Program-made: the position numbers and the translations under genes
Notes under the pieces: model-generated
Told to the model about the DNA's origin: nothing
The model's database searches: none
Seen by the model: only the letters and a program-made list of their open reading frames with translations
Shown: positions 1 through 7,488 of the stretch, piece by piece
Numbering within the stretch: position 1 is the first letter of the stretch
Layout: the number at the start of each line of letters is the position of its first letter
Assembly (NCBI GenBank): GCA_022717655.1
Contig: JAIIAN010000094.1
Span: forward strand, 1-11,529
DNA: 11,529 nucleotides
Reading direction: 5' to 3'
DNA from: Bacillota bacterium
GTDB taxonomy: Bacteria; Bacillota; Clostridia; Lachnospirales; Lachnospiraceae

Positions 1-33
1 CTTATTTTACCGTATTTTAGCGGAAAAAGAAAG

Positions 34-1707
34 CTATTTCACATATTTTTCAAGTTTTTCCACGATATTTTTCACACATCCGGGCTCAAAAGGACTGTCC
101 AGTCCGACTTCTTTGATCATATTGGTATAGAAATCGCTGGCGGACAATCTGCACAGCTTCAGATAGCTCTTCCACGCCTCTGTAAAATCAGCATCCATCT
201 TCACCTTGTACTGCAGTGCACAGGTCTGTGCCAGGCAATAATCGATATAATACAAAGGGTAGTCGTAAATGTGCAGCTGCTTCTGCCAGAAGCCTCCCTG
301 TCCGAAGAAAGGATCTCCCTCGTAATCCAGGTGGGGCTTGTACTCCCGCTCCAGACGGCTCCATGCCTGCTTTCTCTCGGCCGGGGTCAGCTCCGGGTGC
401 TCATAGACGATATGCTGGAACTCATCCACCATACAGCCGTAAGGAATAAACGCAGCCGCATCCTCCAGATGCATTTCCACGTAATCCTGCGCTCTGTCGC
501 CGAAGAACAGGTTCATCCACTTTTCCGTGAAAAATTCCATGGACATAGAATGAATCTCTGCGGTTTCCATTCCGATATCTGCATGTTCCCGAATTGGGTC
601 TTTTGCAGAAAGATAGCCCTGAAAGGCATGTCCACATTCATGTGTAATAACATCCACATCTCCACTTGTTCCATTAAAGTTTGCAAACACAAATGGGGCA
701 TGATAATCCGGCAGATATGTCATATATCCGCCAACTGCTTTTGATTTTCTTCCAAAGACGTCTAACAGCTGATTTTCCATCATAAAATCAAAAAATTCTT
801 TTGTTTCCTTAGAAAGCTCGGAATACATTTTCTGTCCCTGTGCCAGAATTTCTTCCGGACTTCCGGATGGCTGTGGATTTCCTTCTGGTCCATAAACCTG
901 TTCATCTGAAAAATACAAGTGTTCCAGATTCAGACGTCTTTTTCTTCTTTCATACAGGCTTTCTGAAAATGGAATCCAGTATTCCTTTACCTGTCTGCGC
1001 AGAGTTTCCACCTGTTCCCGTCCATAACTGTTTCTCTGCATCCGTCGATAAGCCAGTTCCGTATAGGTATCAAATCCAAGAAGTTTTGCCTGTTTTGTAC
1101 GATTTTTTACCAGCTTATCATAAATTTCATCCAATTTATCTGCAATGCTTAAGTAAAACTCATTTTGTTTTTCACAGGCACGTTTTCGCACTTTGGGGTC
1201 TTTGTTTTTTAAGTATGGACCTAATAAAGAAAGATTTAAAATTTCTCCATCCCACTCAATTTTGGCACTTGCAAGCAGTTTCTCATATTCGGTTGTCAGT
1301 GCGTTTTCTTCCTGCATCAAAGGAATGACTGTTTCATTGACGGACTCAAATGCCAGTTCCATATTTTTAAATGCAACCGGACCAATCCACTGTTCCAGTT
1401 CTTTACGATAAGGAGAATGATACATTTGTTTTTGATACTCAATTAAAAGATTACTGTATTCCGGCACTTTTTCATCATAATATGCCTGTTCTTTTTCATA
1501 AAATTCGTCTGTTGTATCTAAGGTATGGCGGATTGATGCCAGTGTAATCTGCGTTGACACCTTATCGGTCAGTTTATAATATTTTTTATGAACCTCAAAC
1601 TGCGCTTTCGCATCTTCTGCATGTTGAAACTCATCCATCAAAGTATTTAATTCTTTTTTTGTCTCAGCAAAATCAATTCTCTGATATGGCATATCACAAA
1701 ACTTCAT
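34..1707 (-). CDS. M3-family oligoendopeptidase (PepF-like zinc metallopeptidase)
   Basis: This gene encodes a cytoplasmic zinc peptidase of family M3 that cleaves short peptides. The zinc site is visible as HECGH (His356, Glu357 and His360 from the chosen start), with the third ligand probably Glu384 in the segment AEIHSMSMEFF. The sequence around GYMTYLPDYHAPFVFANF and the C-terminal Tyr-rich stretch (IYDYPLYYIDY) fit the M3 helical fold. No signal peptide or membrane segment is seen. The length of 557 residues is normal for the M3B oligoendopeptidase group. The start at 1707 is preferred over the ATG at 1725 because GGAGG lies 6 bases upstream of it, while the earlier ATG has no ribosome binding site. 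The gene follows smpB after 95 bases and may be read from the same transcript. Hand counts show the 3' part (for example 301-420, about 59% GC) far richer in GC than the middle (1201-1260, about 27%). The family is certain; the exact substrate is unknown. Confidence 0.93.
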   Translation of the reverse strand: MKFCDMPYQRIDFAETKKELNTLMDEFQHAEDAKAQFEVHKKYYKLTDKVSTQITLASIRHTLDTTDEFYEKEQAYYDEKVPEYSNLLIEYQKQMYHSPYRKELEQWIGPVAFKNMELAFESVNETVIPLMQEENALTTEYEKLLASAKIEWDGEILNLSLLGPYLKNKDPKVRKRACEKQNEFYLSIADKLDEIYDKLVKNRTKQAKLLGFDTYTELAYRRMQRNSYGREQVETLRRQVKEYWIPFSESLYERRKRRLNLEHLYFSDEQVYGPEGNPQPSGSPEEILAQGQKMYSELSKETKEFFDFMMENQLLDVFGRKSKAVGGYMTYLPDYHAPFVFANFNGTSGDVDVITHECGHAFQGYLSAKDPIREHADIGMETAEIHSMSMEFFTEKWMNLFFGDRAQDYVEMHLEDAAAFIPYGCMVDEFQHIVYEHPELTPAERKQAWSRLEREYKPHLDYEGDPFFGQGGFWQKQLHIYDYPLYYIDYCLAQTCALQYKVKMDADFTEAWKSYLKLCRLSASDFYTNMIKEVGLDSPFEPGCVKNIVEKLEKYVK

Positions 1708-1746
1708 GTTCGACCTCCATTTCATGTACTCTCGGAATCTTTTTTA

Positions 1747-1791
1747 GAATCAAGAGGATATTCGCAATTCGCTTCTCTGCCTGCTTGATTC
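1747..1791. repeat. Inverted repeat in the smpB-peptidase spacer
   Basis: GAATCAAG (1747-1754) and CTTGATTC (1784-1791) form an exact 8-bp inverted repeat. AGAG and CTCT can add a short inner helix. On the minus strand the stem is followed by TAAAAAAG rather than a T-run, so it does not look like an intrinsic terminator for smpB. It could be an RNA processing or stabilising stem. No function can be assigned from sequence. Confidence 0.4.
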
Positions 1792-1802
1792 AGTTAAACT
1801 CT

Positions 1803-2273
1803 TTAGTATAAATTCTTTACTTTAAATTCTCTTTCTGCTTCTCTTCTCTGGTCATTTTTTGCAATGGTCTGACGTTTATCATATAACTTTTTACCTTTTG
1901 CAATTCCAATCTCTACTTTTACCAGACTTCCCTTAAAATAAACTTTTAAAGGGACTAAAGTAAATCCCTTTTCTGCCATTTTTGCTGCGATTTTTCTGAT
2001 TTCATACTGATGAAGTAAAAGTTTTCTAGGACGAAGCGGGTCTTTATTAAATATATTTCCCTTCTCATAAGGGCTGATATGCATGCCATATACAAATACT
2101 TCACCCTGTTCAATCTGAACAAAGGATTCTTTGATACTGCATTTTCCCATACGCATGGATTTTACTTCTGTTCCTGCAAGCTCAATTCCTGCTTCATAGG
2201 TATCTTCAATAAAATAATCATGATACGCTTTTTTATTATTTGCAATCAGACGACTCCCTGATTCTTTTGCCAT
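1803..2273 (-). CDS. smpB: SsrA-binding protein SmpB
   Basis: SmpB binds tmRNA and delivers it to stalled ribosomes for trans-translation. The protein of 156 residues is of standard length. The family core is clear: a start with NNKKAYHDYFIEDTYEAGI, then GTEVKSMR, the segment HISPYEKGN, and the basic C-terminal tail GKKLYDKRQTIAKNDQRREAEREF, which in the family becomes helical in the decoding centre. The ATG is preceded by GAGGG about 9 bases away. It lies 24 bases after the rnr stop, so the two genes are almost certainly co-transcribed, as in Bacillus subtilis and many other Firmicutes. The 95 bases downstream are too short to hold ssrA (tmRNA), so tmRNA must be encoded elsewhere. Identification is secure. 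Confidence 0.97.
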   Translation of the reverse strand: MAKESGSRLIANNKKAYHDYFIEDTYEAGIELAGTEVKSMRMGKCSIKESFVQIEQGEVFVYGMHISPYEKGNIFNKDPLRPRKLLLHQYEIRKIAAKMAEKGFTLVPLKVYFKGSLVKVEIGIAKGKKLYDKRQTIAKNDQRREAEREFKVKNLY

Positions 2274-2297
2274 TTTCTCTTTCCCTCTTTCTATTTT

Positions 2298-4559
2298 TTA
2301 TTCTTCATCCAGATAGGAGAATCCTGCGGTTCTCTCTTTTGCAGGAAGAAAATCCACAGTTCTCGTTGCAAGGTCTGTTTTTAATACTTTAACTCTGATT
2401 TTCTGTCCCATCTTATAAACTTTTCTTGAACTTTCTCCGGTCAATGTATACTGTTCTCTGTCATATTCATAGTAATCATCGGTAAGCAGATTAACATGTA
2501 CCAATCCTTCTATGGTATTTGACAGTTCCACATAAAAGCCCCATTCTGTCACACCGGAAATAATTCCTTCAAATTCTTCTCCAATATGTGCCATCATGTA
2601 TTCTGCTTTCTTCATTTTAACAGTCTCACGTTCTACTTCCTCTGCTCTTCTCTCAAGCATACTGGAACGACTTGCCACGTCCGGAAGAATTTCTTTATAA
2701 TGCTGTTTTTTCTCCTTTGTCATCCGGCTTCTTAAGTTTTCCTTGATGATTCTGTGAATCTGTAAATCTGGATATCTTCGGATTGGAGAAGTAAAGTGGC
2801 AGTAATATCTCGCTGCAAGACCAAAATGACCGATACAGTCCGTTGTGTATTTTGCCTGTTTCATTGAACGCAGAAGGAGTCTTGCAAAAAATGGCTCACA
2901 TTCAAGTCCTTCTATCTCTTTTAATACCTGCTGAATTTCCTTTGGACTTACATTTTCTTTTGCTTTCTTTACTTTAATTTTTCCAGCACGAATCATAGAA
3001 AATGCACTCTCAATTTTTTCCGAATCCGGTTCTTCATGGGTACGATAGACAAACGGAATTTCATTAAAATAATATTCCTCTGCTACTGTCTCATTTGCAA
3101 GCAGCATAAAATCCTCAATTAAATCTGTTGCTGCATTATGCTCATATTCATAAATATCGACAGGCTTTCCATTTTCATCCAGAATCACTTTACTTTCTGG
3201 GAAATCAAAATCAATTGCGCCTCTTTTTCTACGGTTTTTTCGGACAATTTCGGATAACTCTTTCATTAAGAAAAACATTGGAACTAATTCCTGATACTTC
3301 TTTGTCACTTCTTCGTCTGCATGCGTCAGAATTTTATTGACATTTGTATAGGTCATTCTTTCAGTTACATGAATCACCGTCTCTGCAATTTTATGTCCTA
3401 CCACATTTCCTTTTTTGTCAATGTCCATCAGACAGCTTAAAGCCAGCCTGTCCTCACCGGCATTTAACGAACAGATTCCATTGGAAAGTTTCTTTGGAAG
3501 CATCGGAATGACACGGTCTACCAGATACACACTCGTTCCTCGTTTTAAAGCTTCACGGTCAAGGGCACTATTATACTGCACATAATTGCTGACATCCGCA
3601 ATATGCACACCAAGTCGGTAAAATTCGCCTTCTTTTGTCAGAGACACCGCATCATCTAAATCCTTTGCGTCCTCTCCATCGATTGTCACCATGGTCCAGT
3701 CACGTAAATCCATTCTTCCAAAGAAATCGCCTTCATTTAATTCCGTTTTGATTTTTTCTGCCTGATTCATGACTTTTTCCGGAAATTCCATCGGAAGTTC
3801 ATAACTTTTGGCTACCGATAAGACATCTACCCCTTTTTCGCCTTCATGCCCTAAAATTTCGATGATTTTTCCCTCTGGATTGCGTTTCCTGCTTCCATAA
3901 TTTCGTATCTGGGCAATCGCTTTGTCACCGGTTACTGCATTTTTCATACATTCAATCGGAATAAAAATATCTTTTGTAATTTTACGATTATCTGGAATTA
4001 AAAATCCAAAGCTGTCACTTTTTTCGACTGTTCCAACTACACTTGTCACAGTATGTTCGAGAATTTTTACCACTTTTCCTTCTCGTCTGTGACCTTCCCG
4101 TTCTTCTTTTACAATCTGTATCTGAACAAGGTCTTTGTAAAATGCGCCACAGGTATTTTCTTCTGGAATATAAATATCGGTTTCCTCATCCTCTAGTTCA
4201 ACAAAACCAAATCCTTTTGGATTACTAATAAATGTTCCAGTAAGATAGGCTTCTTCCCGTCTATTTTTTCCCCGCTTTTCTTTTTTCTCTCTCTTTTCTT
4301 CTTTCAGTTCTTTTTTACCAGATTTCTTTGCATCTTTTTTCTTTTCTTCTCTTACCGCTTCATAACGTCCTCGTTTATTAACGGTAATCTTTCCCTCTTC
4401 TAATAACGCATCCAGCGTTTTATGAAGTTCTTCCCGCTTTCCTGCCGGTATCTGAAGTAAAACTGCCATATCTTTCGCCCGCATTGGGGTATATTCTTTA
4501 CAGCACATCACATCATAAAGCATCTTTTTTCTTTTTTTCAGATTATGATTTTTCTTCAA
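2298..4559 (-). CDS. rnr: Ribonuclease R (RNB-family 3'-5' exoribonuclease)
   Basis: RNase R degrades structured RNA 3' to 5' and acts in RNA quality control with SmpB and tmRNA. With the TTG start the protein has 753 residues. Domains in order are: an N-terminal winged-helix region (about 10-66), a very Lys/Glu-rich linker (about 67-104), two cold-shock/OB folds (about 105-240), the RNB catalytic domain (about 275-600), and an S1 domain (about 659-740) with a short acidic tail. The RNB metal site is seen as TIDGEDAKDLDDA, with Asp294, Asp300, Asp302 and Asp303 the likely ligands. TTG at 4559 is chosen because AGGAG lies 6 bases upstream. The frame stays open to an ATG at 4751, but that extension is translated repeat DNA and the ATG lacks a ribosome binding site. 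An ATG at 4523 is a weaker alternative. smpB follows after 24 bases. No clear promoter was found between the start and the upstream repeat element. Confidence 0.95.
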   Translation of the reverse strand: MKKNHNLKKRKKMLYDVMCCKEYTPMRAKDMAVLLQIPAGKREELHKTLDALLEEGKITVNKRGRYEAVREEKKKDAKKSGKKELKEEKREKKEKRGKNRREEAYLTGTFISNPKGFGFVELEDEETDIYIPEENTCGAFYKDLVQIQIVKEEREGHRREGKVVKILEHTVTSVVGTVEKSDSFGFLIPDNRKITKDIFIPIECMKNAVTGDKAIAQIRNYGSRKRNPEGKIIEILGHEGEKGVDVLSVAKSYELPMEFPEKVMNQAEKIKTELNEGDFFGRMDLRDWTMVTIDGEDAKDLDDAVSLTKEGEFYRLGVHIADVSNYVQYNSALDREALKRGTSVYLVDRVIPMLPKKLSNGICSLNAGEDRLALSCLMDIDKKGNVVGHKIAETVIHVTERMTYTNVNKILTHADEEVTKKYQELVPMFFLMKELSEIVRKNRRKRGAIDFDFPESKVILDENGKPVDIYEYEHNAATDLIEDFMLLANETVAEEYYFNEIPFVYRTHEEPDSEKIESAFSMIRAGKIKVKKAKENVSPKEIQQVLKEIEGLECEPFFARLLLRSMKQAKYTTDCIGHFGLAARYYCHFTSPIRRYPDLQIHRIIKENLRSRMTKEKKQHYKEILPDVASRSSMLERRAEEVERETVKMKKAEYMMAHIGEEFEGIISGVTEWGFYVELSNTIEGLVHVNLLTDDYYEYDREQYTLTGESSRKVYKMGQKIRVKVLKTDLATRTVDFLPAKERTAGFSYLDEE

Positions 4560-4570
4560 GATTCTCTCCT
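4557..4570 (-). promoter_or_regulatory. Ribosome binding site deciding the TTG start of rnr
   Basis: Read on the minus strand, AGGAG (4570-4566) is followed by 6 bases and then TTG (4559-4557). Neither the downstream ATG at 4523 nor the upstream ATG at 4751 has a comparable site. This places the rnr start after the repeat element and removes 64 spurious residues from the longest open frame. Confidence 0.7.
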
Positions 4571-4606
4571 CTCTTGCTTTTTTTACCTTTTTATTTTTTG
4601 ATGTAA

Positions 4607-4667
4607 GTGTCAAAAGTATCAATTGCGGTTGTGCTTGCACAAAAAGCAATTGATATTTAATTGACAC
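4607..4667. repeat. Long stem-loop at the left end of the MITE-like element
   Basis: Nested complementary arms are ATCAATTGC (4618-4626) with GCAATTGAT (4646-4654), then TTGTGC (4629-4634) with GCACAA (4637-4642) around a 2-base loop. The outer GTGTCAA (4607-4613) can pair with TTGACAC (4661-4667). The pairing is exact in each arm, with small internal loops. Confidence 0.7.
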
Positions 4668-4687
4668 GCCGAACAACGAAAACGAAA

Positions 4688-4713
4688 TAAAATGGTGTGA
4701 ATACGCCATTTTA
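4688..4713. repeat. Central hairpin of the MITE-like element
   Basis: AAAATGGTG (4689-4697) pairs with CGCCATTTT (4704-4712), with one G-T wobble and a 6-base loop. A flanking T-A pair extends the stem. Confidence 0.6.
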
Positions 4714-4733
4714 CGGAAGTTTGAGGTGTTCGA

Positions 4734-4767
4734 GGATTGCGAGAATTGCATAGCAATGGAGCAATCC
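4734..4767. repeat. Right-hand hairpin of the MITE-like element
   Basis: GGATTGC (4734-4740) pairs with GCAATCC (4761-4767). An inner helix of ATTGC (4745-4749) and GCAAT (4753-4757) closes a 3-base ATA loop. The outer and inner helices are separated by an asymmetric internal loop of 4 and 3 bases. Confidence 0.6.
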
Positions 4768-4825
4768 GGTTACATCAGTGAGTGACAAAATTTACTTTTG
4801 ACACTCACATCATTTTTTAATAGAT

Positions 4826-4863
4826 AAAAATATGACACCCCTGCATGACTGCAAGAGTGTCAT
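4826..4863 (-). terminator. Intrinsic terminator after secG
   Basis: The arms 4832-4845 and 4850-4863 pair at 12 of 14 positions around a 4-base TGAC loop. On the minus strand the stem is followed by ATTTTTAT. It starts 3 bases after the secG stop codon. A run of T also follows on the plus strand, so it could work in both directions. It probably ends most transcripts from secG before rnr, unless read-through is common. Confidence 0.85.
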
Positions 4864-4865
4864 TT

Positions 4866-5102
4866 TTAAAAGTTCAGATTCAAAACTAAAGCTAATACAA
4901 AAAACAGAATTCCCATGATTTTGGTTGCTTTCACAAGAGCACCTTCCATAGAACGTCCCTTATTTCTTCCCCAATAGGTATCTGCCATGCCTGCAATTGT
5001 TCCAAGGCCCTGAGATTTGCCTTCCTGCATCAGAATAATCACAGTCAATCCTATACAATCAATAACGAATAAAACCGTTAAAACTATTCTCAAAATCTCC
5101 AT
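4866..5102 (-). CDS. secG: Preprotein translocase subunit SecG
   Basis: SecG is the small accessory subunit of the SecYEG channel in the cytoplasmic membrane. The 78-residue protein has the expected two membrane segments (about 3-25 and 59-77). Between them lies the family loop with MQEGKSQGLG and a segment ending in GRNKGR. AGGAGG lies about 7 bases before the ATG. A good promoter candidate lies just upstream, and a strong terminator follows directly, so secG can be expressed as a single gene as well as from any eno read-through. Its position between eno and rnr is conserved in Firmicutes. Confidence 0.95.
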   Translation of the reverse strand: MEILRIVLTVLFVIDCIGLTVIILMQEGKSQGLGTIAGMADTYWGRNKGRSMEGALVKATKIMGILFFVLALVLNLNF

Positions 5103-5132
5103 GCGTACACCTCCTAATCGCTAAACATATTC

Positions 5133-5161
5133 AGTTTAACACAGTATTCCGGAGATTTCAA
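5133..5161 (-). promoter_or_regulatory. Candidate sigma-A type promoter for secG
   Basis: On the minus strand TTGAAA (5161-5156) and TAAACT (5138-5133) are spaced by 17 bases. TGT directly before the -10 box gives an extended -10 motif. The predicted start would leave a leader of about 20 bases with AGGAGG in it. This matches the consensus at 5/6 and 4/6 positions. Confidence 0.6.
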
Positions 5162-5175
5162 CTCTTTTTTGGGTT

Positions 5176-6495
5176 TTACTCAGCAAATGGATTGTTGTAT
5201 CTGGCTTCCTGTTTTAATTCATCTTCAATTCGCAGTAATCGGTTATATTTTGCAGTCCGCTCTGCCCTGCACGGTGCACCGGTCTTAATCTGTCCGGCAC
5301 TGCATGCAACTGCCAAATCTGCAATAAACGTATCCTCACTCTCTCCGGAACGGTGAGAAATCACAGCACGATATCCTGCTTTTTGCGCAGTCTGTACTGC
5401 ATCCATTGCTTCTGATAATGTTCCTATCTGATTTACCTTGATTAAGATTGCATTTGCGGCATTTAACTCAATTCCCTGTCTTAAACGTTCCGAATTAGTC
5501 ACAAATAAATCATCACCGACAAGCTGAACTTTTTTCCCAAGTTCATCCGTTAAGGTTTTCCAGCCCTGCCAGTCCTCCTCATCCAAGGCGTCCTCAATCG
5601 ACACAATCGGAAATTCTGTTGTTAACTCTTTATAATATGCAATCATCTCATCGGTTGTCCGATAGATTTCTTTTTGCATCGTCTTTGACTCTCCAGGAAA
5701 ATAATACTGTCTGCGCTCTGAATCATATAATTCACTCGCTGCTGCATCCATTGCATAACAAATATCTTTCCCAATCTGATATCCACTTTGTTCCACAGAC
5801 TCATTTAAAATCAAAAAGATATCTTTCGCCTTTGCCAAATCCGGTGCAAATCCACCTTCATCTCCAACTCCGGTTGATAATCCTCTTGCTTTTAATTGTT
5901 GTTTCAGCTTTTGATAAACTTCTGCACACATACGAAGTCCTTCTTTGAAATTTTTTGCTCCAGTCGGCATAATCATAAACTCTTGAAAATCTACCGTATT
6001 ATCGGCATGTTTTCCTCCATTTAACACATTCATCATTGGTACCGGCATCTGATTCGTGTAAGTTCCACCAAGATACTGATAAAGCGGCAGTCTCATTGCC
6101 TTTGCTGCCGCTTTTGCCACGGCAAGTGAAATCCCCAAAAGCGCATTTGCTCCCATATTGGATTTATTTTTCGTCGCATCTGCCTCTTTTAATATTCGGT
6201 CAATTCTGCACTGATTTAATGCATTTTCTCCTAAAATTTCTTCTGCCAGTATTCCATTAATGTGATTGACTGCTTTTTGTACTCCAAGACCAAAATAACG
6301 ATTTTCTTTATCTCTCAGTTCAACGGCTTCAAATTTTCCCGTCGATGCTCCGGATGGAACAATCGCTCTGCCTGTGATACCATCTCTTCCTATGATTCCT
6401 TCTCCAACTGTGATTTCTGTCTCAACGGTCGGATTTCCTCTGGAGTCCAAAACTTCCCGTGCATATACTCTTCGTATTGGCAAGTATCGATTCAT
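5176..6495 (-). CDS. eno: Enolase (phosphopyruvate hydratase)
   Basis: Enolase converts 2-phosphoglycerate to phosphoenolpyruvate in glycolysis and is cytoplasmic. The protein has 439 residues from the chosen start, which is normal. Signatures in order are: VYAREVLDSRGNPTVE at the N-terminus, PSGASTGKFEAVELRD (substrate loop), NGGKHADNTVDFQEFM, GDEGGFAP with the likely acid Glu213, the magnesium ligands Asp250, Glu301 (SIEDAL) and Asp328 (GDDLFVTN), the base Lys353 (IKVNQIGT), SHRSGESED with His381, and Lys404 in IKTGAP. The start at 6495 is preferred because AGGAGG stands about 7 bases upstream; the ATG at 6528 has no such site. A minor variation is SGES where many enolases have SGET. No clear terminator follows before secG. 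Confidence 0.97.
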   Translation of the reverse strand: MNRYLPIRRVYAREVLDSRGNPTVETEITVGEGIIGRDGITGRAIVPSGASTGKFEAVELRDKENRYFGLGVQKAVNHINGILAEEILGENALNQCRIDRILKEADATKNKSNMGANALLGISLAVAKAAAKAMRLPLYQYLGGTYTNQMPVPMMNVLNGGKHADNTVDFQEFMIMPTGAKNFKEGLRMCAEVYQKLKQQLKARGLSTGVGDEGGFAPDLAKAKDIFLILNESVEQSGYQIGKDICYAMDAAASELYDSERRQYYFPGESKTMQKEIYRTTDEMIAYYKELTTEFPIVSIEDALDEEDWQGWKTLTDELGKKVQLVGDDLFVTNSERLRQGIELNAANAILIKVNQIGTLSEAMDAVQTAQKAGYRAVISHRSGESEDTFIADLAVACSAGQIKTGAPCRAERTAKYNRLLRIEDELKQEARYNNPFAE

Positions 6496-6552
6496 TTGAA
6501 TACCTCCTGTATTTTTACATTCCTTCACAGTTAGTATTCTCTTGGTTTCTTA

Positions 6553-6615
6553 AAACTATGCTAATTTAAATTAAAGTCAAATCTCTAGTGTACTGTATTA
6601 TTGACTTTTAGACAA
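6553..6615 (-). promoter_or_regulatory. Weak promoter candidates upstream of eno
   Basis: Two minus-strand candidates overlap here. One is TTGTCT (6615-6610), 17 bases, then TACACT (6592-6587). The other is TTGACT (6580-6575), 16 bases, then TAGTTT (6558-6553). Neither is a strong match. A perfect 12-base palindrome, TAATTTAAATTA (6562-6573), lies inside the second. An eno promoter is expected in this AT-rich spacer, but which site is used is not settled by the sequence. Confidence 0.3.
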
Positions 6616-6672
6616 ATAACGTAGCAGATGGAAATTTACACAAGTTATTTAATAAAATATCATTGATACAGG

Positions 6673-6726
6673 ACACTAGTGTAATTAAGCAATTCAGTAA
6701 TCACTTAATATTCGATATACTTACTG
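6673..6726. repeat. Palindromes downstream of the fibre-subunit gene
   Basis: CAGTAA (6695-6700) pairs with TTACTG (6721-6726), with ATAT pairs inside, just after the end of the TasA-like gene. A separate perfect 10-base palindrome, ACACTAGTGT, lies at 6673-6682. CTAGTGTA occurs again at 6585-6592. The stem is AT-rich and has no T-run, so it is at best a weak terminator or a 3' stabilising stem for the fibre operon. Confidence 0.35.
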
Positions 6727-6732
6727 TACTAA

Positions 6733-7413
6733 TTAAGACAACTGATTCTGATTTGCCAGTACCTGCCATACTGCGGAAGGTGTTGTCACATCATTTGAAG
6801 TCAAATCGGTTGTCTGAATTGCATAAGCCTGTACATCGATTTCTGTTTCAGATTCTTCTAATCCTGTTCCATCTGCAAATTTTTGTCCTTCAATCACATT
6901 TAAAAATGTAATTTTATCAAAAAGAGCAGAGGTGGATGCGTTCTTTGCAAGTGCGGTACAAGAAGCATTACTTCCATAAGCATACAGATATTCAAATGCC
7001 GTTGTCTTTCCATTTTCTGTTACTGCTTTTGCATTCCCTAACTGAATCCATCCTTTATTAATCTCCCAGGAATATAACTGTTTTAATGCTTTTTCATTCT
7101 TTGTTCCATCCTCATTTGCAGTAATCAGTTCTGCTGCCGGCACAGTCACTTTCATAAATACAAATGCATCATTAATTCCAGTGTTTGTAATCGTAGGGTC
7201 TTTTACCAGTTCTTTTCCTGGAACAATATTTTCTTTCTCTTTTTCTGGAACTTTATCCCAGTTCGGCTCTGTCAGTGAAATATCTACTTTACCAATTGTA
7301 ATATGATTCTTGACCTGTTCTGTGTCTGTAAAATACGCCATTGCGCTTCCCGTCACCATCACCAATGTTAACGTTCCCAGAATTCCTGCAGTCATTTTTT
7401 TGTTTTTTCCCAT
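6733..7413 (-). CDS. TasA/CalY (camelysin)-like fibre subunit with SipW-type signal peptide
   Basis: This 226-residue exported protein has the signature of SipW substrates: a Lys-rich start, a hydrophobic segment (about 8-26), and AMA followed by YFTDTEQVKNHITIGKVDI, with cleavage expected after Ala26. The mature part resembles the TasA/CalY (camelysin) beta-sandwich family, whose members polymerise into extracellular fibres in Bacillus. The phrase PTITNTGINDAFVFMKVTVP is the typical 'N-T-G' strand region of the family. It has no sorting signal or second membrane segment, so the mature form is free to assemble. AAGGAG lies 8 bases before the ATG at 7413; the ATG at 7437 lacks such a site. It follows sipW after 75 bases with no clear terminator between, in the same order as sipW-tasA in Bacillus. 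Polymerisation is inferred from family and context. Protease activity, once claimed for camelysin, is not supported by any visible motif. Confidence 0.85.
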   Translation of the reverse strand: MGKNKKMTAGILGTLTLVMVTGSAMAYFTDTEQVKNHITIGKVDISLTEPNWDKVPEKEKENIVPGKELVKDPTITNTGINDAFVFMKVTVPAAELITANEDGTKNEKALKQLYSWEINKGWIQLGNAKAVTENGKTTAFEYLYAYGSNASCTALAKNASTSALFDKITFLNVIEGQKFADGTGLEESETEIDVQAYAIQTTDLTSNDVTTPSAVWQVLANQNQLS

Positions 7414-7488
7414 AATCTGTTCTCCTTTTTCATTCATGATAAATTTCTTGATTTGTAATTTTAGTGATTTTAAAATTTGATTTGTTTT

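Larger units (their letters stand above)
4600..4811. mobile_element. MITE-like non-coding element, 212 bp
   Basis: The ends are inverted repeats of 19 bp: GATGTAAGTGTCAAAAGTA at 4600-4618 and, on the other strand, GATGTGAGTGTCAAAAGTA at 4811-4793, differing at one base. Directly outside both ends stands the same 7-mer ATTTTTT (4593-4599 and 4812-4818), which fits a target-site duplication, although a T-rich flank makes chance possible. The interior holds at least three separate hairpins and no credible gene. Small size, terminal inverted repeats, flanking duplication and lack of a transposase match a miniature inverted-repeat transposable element. It sits between the secG terminator and rnr. 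Both ends carry an outward-facing TTGACA that could act as a -35 box, but no good -10 partner is seen towards rnr. An alternative is a structured regulatory or REP-like repeat. Copy number cannot be judged from this window. Confidence 0.7.

Noticed and set aside
271..744. Open frame of 157 codons on the plus strand opposite the peptidase gene
   Set aside because: It lies fully antisense to a well-supported gene, has no family features, and long shadow frames are expected in the GC-rich part.
840..1328. Open frame of 162 codons on the plus strand opposite the peptidase gene
   Set aside because: The translation is a shadow of the real gene, with no recognisable domain or ribosome binding site.
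1747..1791. Intrinsic terminator for smpB
   Set aside because: The stem is real but no T-run follows on the minus strand, so it was listed only as an inverted repeat.
1708..1802. A tmRNA gene (ssrA) next to smpB
   Set aside because: The spacer is only 95 bases, too short for tmRNA, and no tag-coding or tRNA-like ends are seen.
4560..4751. N-terminal extension of RNase R from an ATG at 4751
   Set aside because: The 64 extra residues are translated from the MITE-like element, the ATG lacks a ribosome binding site, and a TTG with AGGAG at the right distance precedes the normal N-terminus.
7414..7488. Terminator between sipW and the TasA-like gene
   Set aside because: Only an AT-only pairing of AATTTTA with TAAAATT was found, without a T-run; this is expected in such AT-rich DNA.
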